Assembly (NCBI RefSeq): GCF_021502675.1
Contig: NZ_JAKFHA010000018.1
Span: 1-64,000 of the forward strand
From: Yinghuangia soli
GTDB taxonomy: Bacteria > Actinomycetota > Actinomycetes > Streptomycetales > Streptomycetaceae
Reading direction: 5' to 3'
DNA: 64,000 nucleotides
Position numbers and translations under genes: made by a program. The notes beneath the pieces are model-generated. The model made no database searches and was not told the DNA's origin. It saw nothing but the letters and a program-made list of their open reading frames with translations. This document shows, one piece after another, positions 1-8,585 of the stretch; positions within the stretch are counted from its first letter, which is position 1; each line of letters begins with the position of its first letter.

Positions 1-891
1 TTGAACTCCGGCGTGAACGAGCGGCGAGGCCGAGGCTTCTTCTTCCCCATGCTCTCCATGATGGACATCCTCCCCAGAGAGGCCAAAGCCCCTCATCCAG
101 GGTGTCCGTCAAAGTGGATCAAGCCCACACCGAGACATTCTGCCGCGCCGGAGCGGCCGGGGCAGAAACACCAGACACGGCAGCGGACGGCGACACGGAA
201 CGAGCCTGCCGGACCCGCGACTTCGCCGGCGTCGCCCCCCCACCGGTCCGGACTCCGCCCCCAAGGCCAAGGCGGCGGAACCCACAGCCCGGGTCCTCGC
301 TCGGCACAGCGGTCGGAGCCACGGCGGAACGCACCCGGTCCGCGAATCCCCCGCCGGCACCGACGAGGACGGCTGGGACGGCGCAGCCAGACCAGCGGCT
401 GCGGCCGGGGCGGGTTCCATACCGGCCCGCGAACGTGCCGAAGGCGGAATCGGAGGCCGAGCAGGCACCGGAACCCGGGTCCGCGCCGAAACCGGAGTCC
501 AAGACCACATCGGAGAACAACACCGCCGGGACCGGATCCACCGACCGTTGCGCCGCGCACCGCTCCCCCAGCCCGCCCGAACGGCCCGGCTCGTTGCGCG
601 GCTCGCTGCTCGACTGTCCCGGCTTCACCACGACAGCAACCCCCTGCACGGGCCACGGCGGTGGACACCGCCAAGGAATGTACCGATTAGCCCCGGAGGC
701 ACCGAATGAACCGCACCACCCCAGGGAGGGTGCACACCAGCCCAGAAAGTCGGCATGGGCGCGTCTCCGCCACACAGCCATCGCATCCCTGTCGGCAGTC
801 AAACCGTCACGGAGCCCCGGGCAGCCAAGTCTTTGGATCACCCGTGGCAACGAGTTCGGAACCATGCCGCACCCGCAACGAAAGCCGGCCG
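1..891. other. No confidently assignable gene
   Basis: Long open frames exist on both strands, the best being a plus-strand frame from 102 to 1013, but none matches a family I recognise and none has a convincing ribosome binding site. The plus frame is rich in Pro, Arg and Ala, as expected from random GC-rich DNA read in a favourable frame, although its third positions are fairly GC-rich. It could be a decayed gene or the end of a gene lying outside the window. I treat it as unassigned. Confidence 0.4.
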
Positions 892-1116
892 CTACGTCTG
901 CGGACCGTCGTGCGAGGCGAGCAACCCGAGCTCCGTCATCCGCAGAGTCAGTAGTTCCACACACAGAGGCAACCCCGGGACTGGATCGTCCGCACTATCG
1001 CGCATCAGCTTGATGGCTTTGACCTTTTCGCCCGATCTAATGAGACCGTCTACCTTGTCCTGCGTTTCGACAGAGAGTCGGCCCCACAGTTCCTCTGCCA
1101 TGGAAATACTGGTCAT
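892..1116 (-). CDS. Small hypothetical protein, L7/L12-C-like pattern
   Basis: This encodes a 74-residue acidic, helix-rich protein of unknown function. I chose the ATG at 1116 because GGGGAG lies just upstream; a longer frame runs to 1275. The middle contains a stretch reading IRSGEKVKAIKLMRDSAD, followed by a Leu-rich helix. This faintly recalls the C-terminal helix-turn of ribosomal protein L7/L12 and related small actinomycete proteins, where a G-x-K-I-x-A-I-K-x-x-R pattern is common. The resemblance is by eye only. The gene stands alone on the minus strand in a decayed region, so it may be a relic. No signal peptide or membrane segment is seen. Confidence 0.5.
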   Translation of the reverse strand: MTSISMAEELWGRLSVETQDKVDGLIRSGEKVKAIKLMRDSADDPVPGLPLCVELLTLRMTELGLLASHDGPQT

Positions 1117-1553
1117 ACGCTCCCCAAGATCCGTGACACCACCGACGCCCGTTGAAGGCGCCGCCAGCGCGGAGAGAACGACACTGGGGACGAACATCGG
1201 TACGCCGAAACACATCTGACAGGGGTCGCCTGAACGTCTCCACAGGCCCGGCGGGTGGTCGGCAAAGGCGATCACGGACGAGTCACCCGGTAGTCGCGCG
1301 ACGGCGCTCAGCCTGGCCTTCGTGAGCCGCCGGGCACCATGTCATACGTGGCAACTCAGATTGACTACAAATCCATCTCCTGAAAGTTCTTCTTGGTACC
1401 TATGGATCGCTTGCGGCGAGGGAGCAGCAGGGGCGCGATGAGTGCAACTTGCTGCCTGGGGCAAACTGCGTGAAGCGTCCATCCCTCTTGAGAAATCCAC
1501 CAGCCATCGTCAGTCACCACATCAGTCCAAGGCCAAGCCAGATCGAGATGACC
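1117..1553. other. Intergenic, no gene seen
   Basis: Only short frames without recognisable products are present. Base composition is less GC-rich than the rest of the window from about 1350 onward, matching the neighbouring gene at 1554-2141 and suggesting a single acquired segment. Confidence 0.45.
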
Positions 1554-2141
1554 TTAAATAAAATTGGCTCGACTGACGGCAAGGTCTTCCACGGGATCGC
1601 CAATCCTAAGAAACGCCCCAGAGAAGATCTTCAGAGCTTCGCGAGGGATTCTTCGCGCCGCAAAGCTCTTTATCAGTTCCTGAGATTTGTATTCGTCAAC
1701 AACCTGCTGCCGGTTTTCTCCTTCACGGCTCGAAGCGTAGGAGGACCATGAAGGTACTGGCTCCATGGATCCCTGCAGGTCGCGCCAGAGATCCCAGGTT
1801 GCACCAGCGTAGTCGGCAGCCTCTGCTCTGACCGCCTCGAAGTCAAGGAGGCTTCGCCTGCCTCCGGCACATCTCCTGACAATCCCGGGGCTCCTTGAGC
1901 CGTGCTCCCAAGCGAACTCTGCGGAATTAAGGAGATCCGATGCATTCGCCGCGCCGGCGGCTACTGGGATCCCAGAGCCATCGACTCCCCCTTCGATACT
2001 CCATGAGTCCCAAATCCCAAGCTCTTGGGACTCGGCACGGCCGACTTGGAATGGAGCCATGGCATCAGTGATTAGCTTCAAAAAATCGACGTACTCCCAC
2101 GTCACCCCACCAGAAGCCACTCGAACGGAAACTCCGGCCAT
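1554..2141 (-). CDS. Hypothetical protein of foreign composition
   Basis: This encodes 195 residues with no family I recognise. The start at 2141 is supported by GAAAGG six bases upstream; an in-frame extension reaches 2261 without a better site. The protein is soluble, with no signal peptide or membrane segment. It opens with a hydrophobic/aromatic N-terminal third (VTWEYVDFLKLITDAM), has a Gly/Ala-rich centre and ends with a basic segment (SFAARRIPREALKIF). Codon third positions are clearly less GC-biased than in neighbouring genes, which suggests recent transfer. It sits between the small gene at 892 and the transposase remnant at 2378, consistent with a mobile or decaying locus. Confidence 0.55.
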   Translation of the reverse strand: MAGVSVRVASGGVTWEYVDFLKLITDAMAPFQVGRAESQELGIWDSWSIEGGVDGSGIPVAAGAANASDLLNSAEFAWEHGSRSPGIVRRCAGGRRSLLDFEAVRAEAADYAGATWDLWRDLQGSMEPVPSWSSYASSREGENRQQVVDEYKSQELIKSFAARRIPREALKIFSGAFLRIGDPVEDLAVSRANFI

Positions 2142-2377
2142 TCTAAACCTTTCGATGGATATCCTGATTTTTACCACGGCCCCATGCACTCTGCGTCGAC
2201 TTTTGAAGGCGTGCAGTCTTATGGGTTCAGATCGCTTCATTGCTATTTCCGCAAGGTCCACTCCAAAGACACCGGTCCATCATGCCCAATGGGTCGATCG
2301 TGTCTTTGCCCATTTCCTTCAGCCCTTGCTCCGGGAGTGTCAAGTTCCTGGCGTAAACGGTTAGTTGATGTTGCTGG

Positions 2378-2986
2378 TTAGTGGGTGGTGCGTATGAGGC
2401 GTCCTTCGAAAGTGATTTCGAAGGCGTTGAGGGCGGGTTTCCAGCGTCGGGCCCAGCGGGCTTTGGCGGTGCCGGTGGGGTCGAGCGCTATGAGCGCCAG
2501 GTAGAGGCATTTGAGGGCGGCGGCGTCGCTGGGGAAGTGGCCGCGGGCGCGGACCGCGCGGCGGAGCCCGGCGTTCAGCGATTCGATGGCGTTGGTGGTG
2601 CAGATGATGGCGCGGATCTCGGCGTCGAAGGCGAGGAACGGGACGAACTCGGCCCAGGCCGCTTGCCAGAGCCGGACGATCGCGGGGTACTTCTTCCCCC
2701 ACGTCTCGCCGAACTCCATGAACCGCTCCAGCGCGGCGTCTTCGCTCGGCGCGGTGTAGACGGGCTTGAGGTCGCGGGCGATCTTGTCCCAGTCCTGGCG
2801 GCCGGCGTAGCGGAACGAGTTTCTGAGCAGGTGGATGATGCAGGTCTGGACGACGGCCTGCGGCCAGACCGTGTTGATCGCGTCGGGCAGGCCCTTCAGG
2901 CCGTCGCAGACCACGATGCAGGTGTCCGCGACGCCGCGGTTCTTCAGCTCGGTGAGCACCCGCAGCCAGTACTTGGCGCCCTCGGA
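2378..2986 (-). pseudogene. IS256-family transposase, C-terminal remnant
   Basis: The minus strand encodes about 200 residues matching the C-terminal half of IS256-type DDE transposases. The segment EGAKYWLRVLTELKNRG leads to VCDGLKGLP, which holds the second catalytic aspartate. It is followed by the conserved VQTCIIHLLRNSFRY block and by TTNAIESLNAGLRRA, which carries the catalytic glutamate. A full-length enzyme has about 400 residues, so the N-terminal half, including the first catalytic Asp, is missing. Homology stops near 2986 and the open frame upstream (to 3142) is unrelated sequence. The element is therefore dead. I could not find its terminal inverted repeats. Confidence 0.85.
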
Positions 2987-3010
2987 GCTGCGCGACGTCG
3001 TCGTCGACGG

Positions 3011-3298
3011 GCCTCTTTGCGCGACTGCTTCCGGCCGGTGTACTTCACCAACTACAGCTCCGTGCCAGGACGCGTGGGCAGTGCCCGCGGCGCGCTGTGG
3101 TTCTGCACCGAACACAGCGCACTCGGCGAAGCACGCACGCACATGACCTCCGGCCAGGCTGTGGACGACATCCGCGCCGGTGTGCGCGAAAGCTCGGTCG
3201 CGGGGGATCGCCAGTTGGCACTCCAGGCGACTCGGGATCCGCTATTTGACATAATGCGCATTATCGGCGAACTGCGGGAGCGGGCTGGGAGGGGCTGA
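3011..3298 (+). pseudogene. Coding-looking 3' fragment beside the IS remnant
   Basis: This plus-strand frame of about 95 residues ends at a stop at 3298. It begins where the IS256-type homology ends, and most of it has strongly GC-biased third positions, which is what a real actinomycete gene shows. The sequence (YFTNYSSVPGR, then THMTSGQAVDDIRAGVRES) matches no family I recognise. No start codon with a ribosome binding site is seen, so it looks like the tail of a gene cut by the insertion or by a deletion next to it. A chance frame is possible. Confidence 0.35.
3251..3264. promoter_or_regulatory. 14-bp perfect palindrome next to TTGACA
   Basis: ATAATGCGCATTAT is a perfect palindrome of unusual AT content, immediately after TTTGACA, which resembles a -35 box. 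Such symmetric sites are typical of ArsR- or MarR-type operators, but no regulator or target gene is adjacent. It overlaps the 3' fragment at 3011-3298, so it may be a leftover promoter of a lost gene. Confidence 0.35.
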
Positions 3299-3924
3299 AG
3301 GGGCTTCAGAACGCTTGCTGCAGGCTGCCGTTCGCGCTGGCTCGAGGCGGGCCGCGTCCCGTACGCGTATGCCGCGGTTGCGCGTCGGCGCCGGGCGTTC
3401 GCCACATTGCCCTGGGCGTCGCCCGGTACGAGTGAGCGCACGTGCACCCACGCCGATGCGCACGTCGGTGTATCGGACTTTCCGTACGTACGCCGGCCGT
3501 TCATTTCGGATCGGTCCGTACGCGTCACGCGCCTCCGTACAACCTCCGCTACGTCTTCGGCGTCCGCGTCCGGTGTCAGGATGCTTCCTGGCGAAGCCCC
3601 CGCAGGCCGGCCGGATTTGTCTGAAACGATCGTGAAGAGGCCGTCCCCCGCCACCGGCCCGGAGCTTCGCCCGTACGGCGAATCCTCCGCAAGCCGCCCG
3701 CCCGGTCGTCCGGCGCGCGCACGGCGGGCTTCTGCGGCAGGCTGGAGCAACTCCCCCGCCAGGGGGTTGCTTCGACTCCCCCGAACCATGCCGTGCAATC
3801 AGCATTACACGACATGGTTTGGTGTTGCGCGGCCAACGGCCTTTTCCTGCAAGCGAGTTCGTGCAGGAGCCCAGGCTGCGAACCGACCCGTCGATCCTGC
3901 ATCTGCGCCTCGCGCGCCCGGGGT
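3299..3924. other. Intergenic with one hairpin, no gene seen
   Basis: No frame here looks like a real protein. The one structured item is an inverted repeat at 3784-3795 and 3808-3819 (AACCATGCCGTG against CACGACATGGTT, one mismatch, 12-base loop). It could terminate transcription from the 3' side of the broken hydrolase gene on the minus strand, or mark an old insertion. Confidence 0.4.
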
Positions 3925-4784
3925 TCAGCTCTCCTCCAGCGGCACGAAGCGCACCTCCCCTCCCCTGGTGACCAGGTGCCCCGCCGTCGGCCCCGGGAAA
4001 TGCGTGCCGATGACCAGCACTCCCGTGTCCGCGTAACGCCGCACGAACACACGCCTGGCCTCCGCAGCCAGCACAGCATCGTGATCCGCGGCACTCGCCA
4101 TGCCCGGGACAGTGAACTGCAGCGGATGGTGCACCACATCACCGGTAATCACCGCCCACTCCCCCACAGACTCGATAACGACAGCAACCTGACCGGGCGT
4201 GTGCCCGGGGGTCGGCTCGAGGCGTACGCCGGGGGCGACGACGTGGTCGGCGGGCACCAGGTCCAGGAGTCCGGCTTCGGCGACCGGGTCGAGGGTGTCG
4301 TGGAGCGGGACGAGCCAGGGTTCCTCGGGGCCGGCCTTCCAGTGCTCCCATTCTTCGCGTACGACGAGGTGCCGGGCCTCGGGGAACGTCGGGACCCAGC
4401 GGCCGGCATCGAGGCGGGTGTGCCAGCCGACGTGGTCGAAGTGCAGGTGGGTGCACACGACGGCGTCGATGGCGGCCGGCGGGTAGCCGAGTGCGGCGAG
4501 GTCGTCGGGCCAGGTGGTCTGCAGGCCGGGGAACGGGAGGCGGTCGCCGCGGTCGTTGCCCATGCAGGTGTCGACGAGGATGCGGCGTTCGCCGGTGTCG
4601 ATCAGCAGCCCGTGAAGGACAGGACGAAGGTGCCGCCGGGCTTGGCGAAGTGCGGGAACAGCCAGGGGTGCCGGTCGAGGAGGCCTTCGTCGTCGGTGTC
4701 CAGGGCGCCGATGACGGGGACGTCCGCTTCGGTCTCCAGGATCTTGTGCACCGTGGTCGTGCCGATCCGCCATGCCGACGTCAT
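3925..4784 (-). pseudogene. MBL-fold metallo-hydrolase, frameshifted
   Basis: This metallo-beta-lactamase-fold hydrolase of about 286 residues is split over two frames. The N-terminal part starts at the ATG at 4784 (GGGAG eight bases upstream) and runs through GGTFVLSFT. The remainder continues in another frame from GLLIDTGERRI. One extra G on the plus strand near 4614 (GTGAAGG read as GTGGAAGG) would restore the expected SFHGLLIDTG. The metal site THLHFDHVGWH, the PTPGHTPG loop, the ITGDVVHHP aspartate motif and the final GTHFPGP histidine are all present, so only the frameshift is abnormal. It is divergent from the monooxygenase gene at 5265. A sequencing error in a short homopolymer is as likely as real decay. 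Confidence 0.8.
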
Positions 4785-5204
4785 GTGGTCGCTCCCGTGC
4801 GCTGTCCGATGGGGCCCGGTGGGGTCCCGGAGGGGTGGGCCGAGGGGGTGTTCCCCGGGGGTGCGTCGAGGGCTCGGCAGGGCTCTGCGGAGCCCTCGGC
4901 TCCGGCCCGTGGCGAGTCCGCGCCGGGACACGTTCTCACTCATACGCCTGATTGAAGAAGTGTGCCGCGGCATGACGAGGATCACGCTCCGGCGGCGGTG
5001 CCGGGCGCCCCTGTGAAGCGACGGATGGAGATTCCGGGCAATCCGGTTCCGGGCGGGCGGCGGGTATTCGTGCGAACGGCGGGAAACTCCACAAACCGCC
5101 TGGTCCGGCAACCGGTCCGTCGGGCGGTTGCGGATTCGCGGCGGGCGGCGACTTCGCTTTTCTGCAATACGGCGCGGCGAGGGCCCGGCGAAGCTCTGCC
5201 CTGC
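4785..5204. other. Divergent intergenic region, no gene seen
   Basis: This stretch separates the broken hydrolase (minus) from the monooxygenase (plus). I see no believable protein. Promoters for both sides must lie here or in the palindrome just downstream, but no clear -10/-35 pair could be picked out. Confidence 0.4.
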
Positions 5205-5227
5205 GGATCTGATGACGCGTCAGATCC
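5205..5227. promoter_or_regulatory. Operator-like palindrome before the monooxygenase gene
   Basis: GGATCTGA and TCAGATCC form a perfect 8-bp inverted repeat around TGACGCG. The site lies 38 bases upstream of the start at 5265, well placed for repressor control of the monooxygenase/dioxygenase pair. The regulator is unknown. The TetR and AraC genes at 8.6-10.2 kb are the nearest candidates, but the TetR gene appears linked to a different palindrome. Confidence 0.45.
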
Positions 5228-5264
5228 GGGATGAGGTGTGTACCCGATCTGTCTGGGAGTCCGC

Positions 5265-6386
5265 ATGGAATTCGGTGTCATGATCCTTGGCTACGTTCCC
5301 GAGTTCCGCCGGGTAGGGAATCCGGCGGCCGAGCATCAGGCGCTCATGGCCGAAATCGACGCGTGCATCGCGGCGGACCGGGCCGGCTTCAAGTACATGT
5401 GGGCGACCGAGCACCATTTCCTCGACGAGTACTCGCACATGTCAGCGAACGACGTCGTGCTCGGCTATCTCGCGCATGCCACCGAGCGCATTCACATCGG
5501 TGCGGGCATCTTCAATCCGCTGCCCCAGGTGAACCACCCGGTCCGCGTCGCGGAGCGGGTCGCGATGCTGGACCACCTCGCGGAGGGCCGGTTCGAGTTC
5601 GGCACCGGGCGCGGCGCCGGCTCGCACGAGATCCTGCCGTTCCTGCCCGGCGTGGAGAACCTCGACGAGACGCGGGAGATCTGGCAGGACGTCATCCGCG
5701 AGTTCCCCAAGATGTGGCTCCAGGACGAGTACGAGGGCTACCGCGGCAAGTACTGGCAGATGCCGCCGCGCAAGATCCTCCCCAAGCCGTACAAGCCGTC
5801 GCATCCGGCCATGTGGTACGCGGCCGGCAGTCCGCCGTCGTTCGAGATGGCGGCCCGGATGGGCCTGGGCGTGCTGGGCTTCTCGATCGGCGAGCCGGAG
5901 CTGGCCGAGCAGGCTGTGAAGCTCTACAAGGACACGATCGTGAACGCCGAGCCGATCGGCGACTACGTGAACGACAACGTCATGGTGTGCACGACGGCAT
6001 TCGTGTCGGAGTCGTACCGGCAGGCGGTGTCCAATGCGGTCGCGGCGCGCCCGATGTATGTCACCAGCAATGTGTTCCGGTACCACGACACCATTCCGCA
6101 CGTGGAGGGCATTCCGTTCTGGCCCGAACTGATGCCCGATCTGACCGCGGAAATGGTGGAGTTCGCGTCGGATGCGGGTGCGATGATCTGCGGCGACCCG
6201 GATACGGCGATGCGCACCGTCAAGGAATTCGAGGCGGCCGGCGTCGACCAGCTGGTCCTGGGAATCGGATGCGACACGCCGGAGAACACGCTGGAGACCA
6301 TTCGCCTTTTCGGTGAGCACATCATCCCGAAGTTCGACACCGACCCGGTGCACCGCACCACGCGGTTCCGCGACGCTGCGCGCTGA
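5265..6386 (+). CDS. LLM-class flavin-dependent monooxygenase
   Basis: This is a luciferase-like (bacterial luciferase TIM-barrel) oxidoreductase of 373 residues, expected to use FMN or F420 in the cytoplasm to oxygenate a small organic substrate. The start at 5265 has GGGAG six bases upstream; an in-frame GTG at 5238 lacks one. The N-terminus MEFGVMILGY and the ATEHHF motif at about residues 47-52 are typical. So are the RVAERVAMLDHLAEGRFEFGTGRG region and the late GDPDT segment. The length is normal. The TauD-type dioxygenase gene follows 180 bases downstream in the same direction, suggesting joint action in a catabolic pathway. The substrate cannot be read from the sequence. Confidence 0.88.
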   Translation: MEFGVMILGYVPEFRRVGNPAAEHQALMAEIDACIAADRAGFKYMWATEHHFLDEYSHMSANDVVLGYLAHATERIHIGAGIFNPLPQVNHPVRVAERVAMLDHLAEGRFEFGTGRGAGSHEILPFLPGVENLDETREIWQDVIREFPKMWLQDEYEGYRGKYWQMPPRKILPKPYKPSHPAMWYAAGSPPSFEMAARMGLGVLGFSIGEPELAEQAVKLYKDTIVNAEPIGDYVNDNVMVCTTAFVSESYRQAVSNAVAARPMYVTSNVFRYHDTIPHVEGIPFWPELMPDLTAEMVEFASDAGAMICGDPDTAMRTVKEFEAAGVDQLVLGIGCDTPENTLETIRLFGEHIIPKFDTDPVHRTTRFRDAAR

Positions 6387-6566
6387 CCCGCCCGCCGCGC
6401 ACGGTTCTCCGCTCTCCTGGTCTTCCGGTCTTCCGGTCTTCCGCTCTCCCCGTCCTTCACCGGTTCTCCGCCGTCCTGCCTGTCCTGCCTGTACTCGGCA
6501 GCCCTCGGCTGTTCTCCTCCGTCTTGTCTCCGTCCTTCCACCGTCCATCCTCCGAAAGGCATTGCC

Positions 6567-7562
6567 ATGACCGTCTTCACGCGTACTTCCCGGCGTTCGC
6601 TGGACGTCGGACCGCGCCGGCTGCGCCGGCTGCCGGACTACATCAAGACCCCCGAGTACACGGCGTTCGAGCTGGTGCCGCACGGGCCGCTGATCGGTGC
6701 CGAGATCCGCGGGGTGGACCTGCGGGAGCCGCTGACCGAGGACGTCCGCAAGCAGCTGGACGACGCGCTGCTGGAGTGGAAGGTGATCTTCTTCCGGGAC
6801 CAGCCGGTCACCTCGGAGCAGCAGCGCGACTTCGCGCGGAACTGGGGCGGGCTGGAGGTGAACCCGTACCTGAAGCAGGGCGAGACGCCCGAGGTCGTGC
6901 GGTTCGAGAAGGGCCCGGACTCCCCCGGTCGGGAGAACGTGTGGCACACGGACGTGACGTGGCGTGAGGAGCCGGCGCTGGGGACGGTGCTGCGTGCGGT
7001 GGAGATTCCGGAGGCCGGTGGGGACACGATGTTCGCGGATATGGCGGCGGCGTACGACGGGCTGCCGGCGAAGGTGCGGGCCCGGGTGGACGAGCTGGCC
7101 GCGGTGCACGACTTCGCGTGGGCAGCGCGGCATGCGATGAGCAAGGAGGCGTACGAGAAGCGGAAGGCGGAGTTCCCGCCGGTGGTGCATCCGCTGGTGC
7201 GGGTGCACCCGGTGACCGGGCGCCGGTCGCTGTACCTGAACGAGGTGTTCATCGAGAGCATCCCGGGGCTGGAGCAGGACGAGGCGGAGGACTTGCTGTC
7301 GGTGCTGTTCGCGCAGACGCGGGTGCCGGAGTTCCAGATGCGGTTCCGGTGGGAGGTGGACTCGGTGGTGTTCTGGGACAACCGGGCGGTGCAGCACTAC
7401 GGGGTGAACGACTACTACCCGAACCGGCGGGTGGTGGAGCGGGTGTCGATTCTGGGCGACCGACCGTACGGGCCGTACAACGTGCCGGCGGGGCGGGAGT
7501 TCGATGCGGATGCGGCGGAGCCGGCGGGTGCGGGTGCCGCTGCGGGCGGTGCCGGCCGCTAG
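6567..7562 (+). CDS. TauD/TfdA-family 2-oxoglutarate dioxygenase
   Basis: This 331-residue Fe(II)/2-oxoglutarate-dependent dioxygenase belongs to the family that hydroxylates taurine, sulfonates, 2,4-D and similar acids. The iron ligands are visible as WHTDVTW (His127, Asp129) and the distal His277 in AVQHYG. Arginines at about 288-292 (NRRVVER) would hold 2-oxoglutarate. The start ATG follows CCGAAAGG. It probably works with the flavin monooxygenase just upstream on one substrate, for example by releasing sulfite or an alcohol, but this is inference from position. A strong terminator hairpin follows the gene. The last 20 residues are Ala/Gly-rich and probably disordered. Confidence 0.88.
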   Translation: MTVFTRTSRRSLDVGPRRLRRLPDYIKTPEYTAFELVPHGPLIGAEIRGVDLREPLTEDVRKQLDDALLEWKVIFFRDQPVTSEQQRDFARNWGGLEVNPYLKQGETPEVVRFEKGPDSPGRENVWHTDVTWREEPALGTVLRAVEIPEAGGDTMFADMAAAYDGLPAKVRARVDELAAVHDFAWAARHAMSKEAYEKRKAEFPPVVHPLVRVHPVTGRRSLYLNEVFIESIPGLEQDEAEDLLSVLFAQTRVPEFQMRFRWEVDSVVFWDNRAVQHYGVNDYYPNRRVVERVSILGDRPYGPYNVPAGREFDADAAEPAGAGAAAGGAGR

Positions 7563-7573
7563 CGGTGCGGGGT

Positions 7574-7614
7574 CGCGGGTGCCGTCCGTCCTTTCGGGGC
7601 GGGCGGCACCCGCG
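7574..7614 (+). terminator. Hairpin terminator between convergent genes
   Basis: CGCGGGTGCCG (7574-7584) pairs perfectly with CGGCACCCGCG (7604-7614) and is followed by TTCTTG. It lies 12 bases after the dioxygenase stop, between two genes that converge, and could serve both. Confidence 0.65.
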
Positions 7615-7708
7615 TTCTTGGGCGGGGTGCCGCCCGGGGTGCCGGAGCGGCTGCGGCCGGTGAGCGGTCAGGTGGCCGGTCAGCCGGTCAGCCGGTCAGT
7701 CGGGCCGG

Positions 7709-8458
7709 TCAGCCGGCCGGGCGGGCGGCGGCGTCCTCGGGGGCGAGGCGGAGGGCGTCGACGCAGTGGAAGACGGCTTCGGCCTCGACGAGGGTGGTGC
7801 CGTCCTCGGTGTGGGAGCTGGCGGTGACGCGGAGGCTGCGGCCGTCGGGGAGTTCCTCGGCGACGCGGGCTTCGTAGTGGACGGGGACGTGGAGGGGTGT
7901 GGCGCGGCGGTAGGTGAGGCGGAGTTCGCGGGTGAAGCCGAAGCGTCCGACGGTGGTGGGGGCCATGCCCATGATCTCGTCGAACATGGCGCTGACGATG
8001 CCGCCGTGGGCGCGGCCGAGGGGGCCTTCGTGGAGTTCGCCGAAGACGACGCGGCCGCGGACGGTGTCGCTGCCGCCGGCGACGCGCATGGGCGGGGCGA
8101 GGGTGTTGGCGAGGCCGATGGTGGGGCAGCGGACGGCGGGGCCGAAGTCGTCGGCGCCGCGCTGGGCGGAGTCGGCTTGCGGGACGGCGGCGGCGAGTTC
8201 GGCGTGCAGGGTGCGGAGCTGCTCGGCGGCGGTGTCGAGGGCGGGGACGTGGGTGTCCTGGGGTGCGGCGCGCAGGACGAGGGTGGCGAGGGCGCGGAGT
8301 TCGGCGGCGATGCGGAAGCGCGCGGCTTGTCCGGCGTCGACGGGTTCGGTGCGGGTCCAGAAGATCTGGAGGTCTTCGGCGTGGCCGGGTCGGAAGGTGG
8401 TGGGGGTGGCGGGAGCGGTCGCCGGTGCAGTCGCCGGTGCGGTCGCGGGGGTGGCCAT
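7709..8458 (-). CDS. PaaI-type hotdog-fold thioesterase
   Basis: This 249-residue acyl-CoA thioesterase has the hotdog fold in its C-terminal half. The motif RAHGGIVSAMFDEIM (His151-Gly-Gly, Asp160-Glu161) is the usual PaaI/YbgC-like active-site helix. The N-terminal 25 residues are an Ala/Pro/Thr repeat (ATAPATAP) that is probably a flexible tail. Residues 40-110 form a helical region found in larger members of the family. It likely releases CoA from acyl or aryl-CoA intermediates of the neighbouring catabolic genes. It has its own promoter and operator (8493-8522), and the TetR gene upstream on the same strand is the probable repressor. Confidence 0.82.
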   Translation of the reverse strand: MATPATAPATAPATAPATPTTFRPGHAEDLQIFWTRTEPVDAGQAARFRIAAELRALATLVLRAAPQDTHVPALDTAAEQLRTLHAELAAAVPQADSAQRGADDFGPAVRCPTIGLANTLAPPMRVAGGSDTVRGRVVFGELHEGPLGRAHGGIVSAMFDEIMGMAPTTVGRFGFTRELRLTYRRATPLHVPVHYEARVAEELPDGRSLRVTASSHTEDGTTLVEAEAVFHCVDALRLAPEDAAARPAG

Positions 8459-8492
8459 GGGGACTCCTCGGGGCTGGATGCCGACGCCCCAG

Positions 8493-8522
8493 AAAGTAGA
8501 ATGAAGTTCTACTGTTGGTCAA
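8493..8522 (-). promoter_or_regulatory. Promoter with built-in operator for the thioesterase gene
   Basis: Read on the minus strand, TTGACC (8522-8517) and TACTTT (8498-8493) form -35 and -10 boxes separated by 18 bases. The spacer and the -10 box are overlapped by a perfect inverted repeat, AGTAGAA-N5-TTCTACT at 8495-8513. A bound TetR dimer would block polymerase. The core AGAA-N5-TTCT recurs at 9245-9257 beside the TetR gene. Confidence 0.65.
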
Positions 8523-8585
8523 GGAGTCTTCCGGTTGCTCTCCGCCTTTCGCGCCCCGCGTTCCTGTCGTTCCCGCCGTCGCGGG

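Noticed and set aside
102-1013. A 303-residue plus-strand frame at the window start
   Set aside because: No recognisable domain and no ribosome binding site. It overlaps the small gene at 892-1116, which has a better start, although the base bias is not fully against it.
5442-7397. A 651-residue minus-strand frame
   Set aside because: Antisense to the monooxygenase and dioxygenase genes, which have full catalytic motifs.
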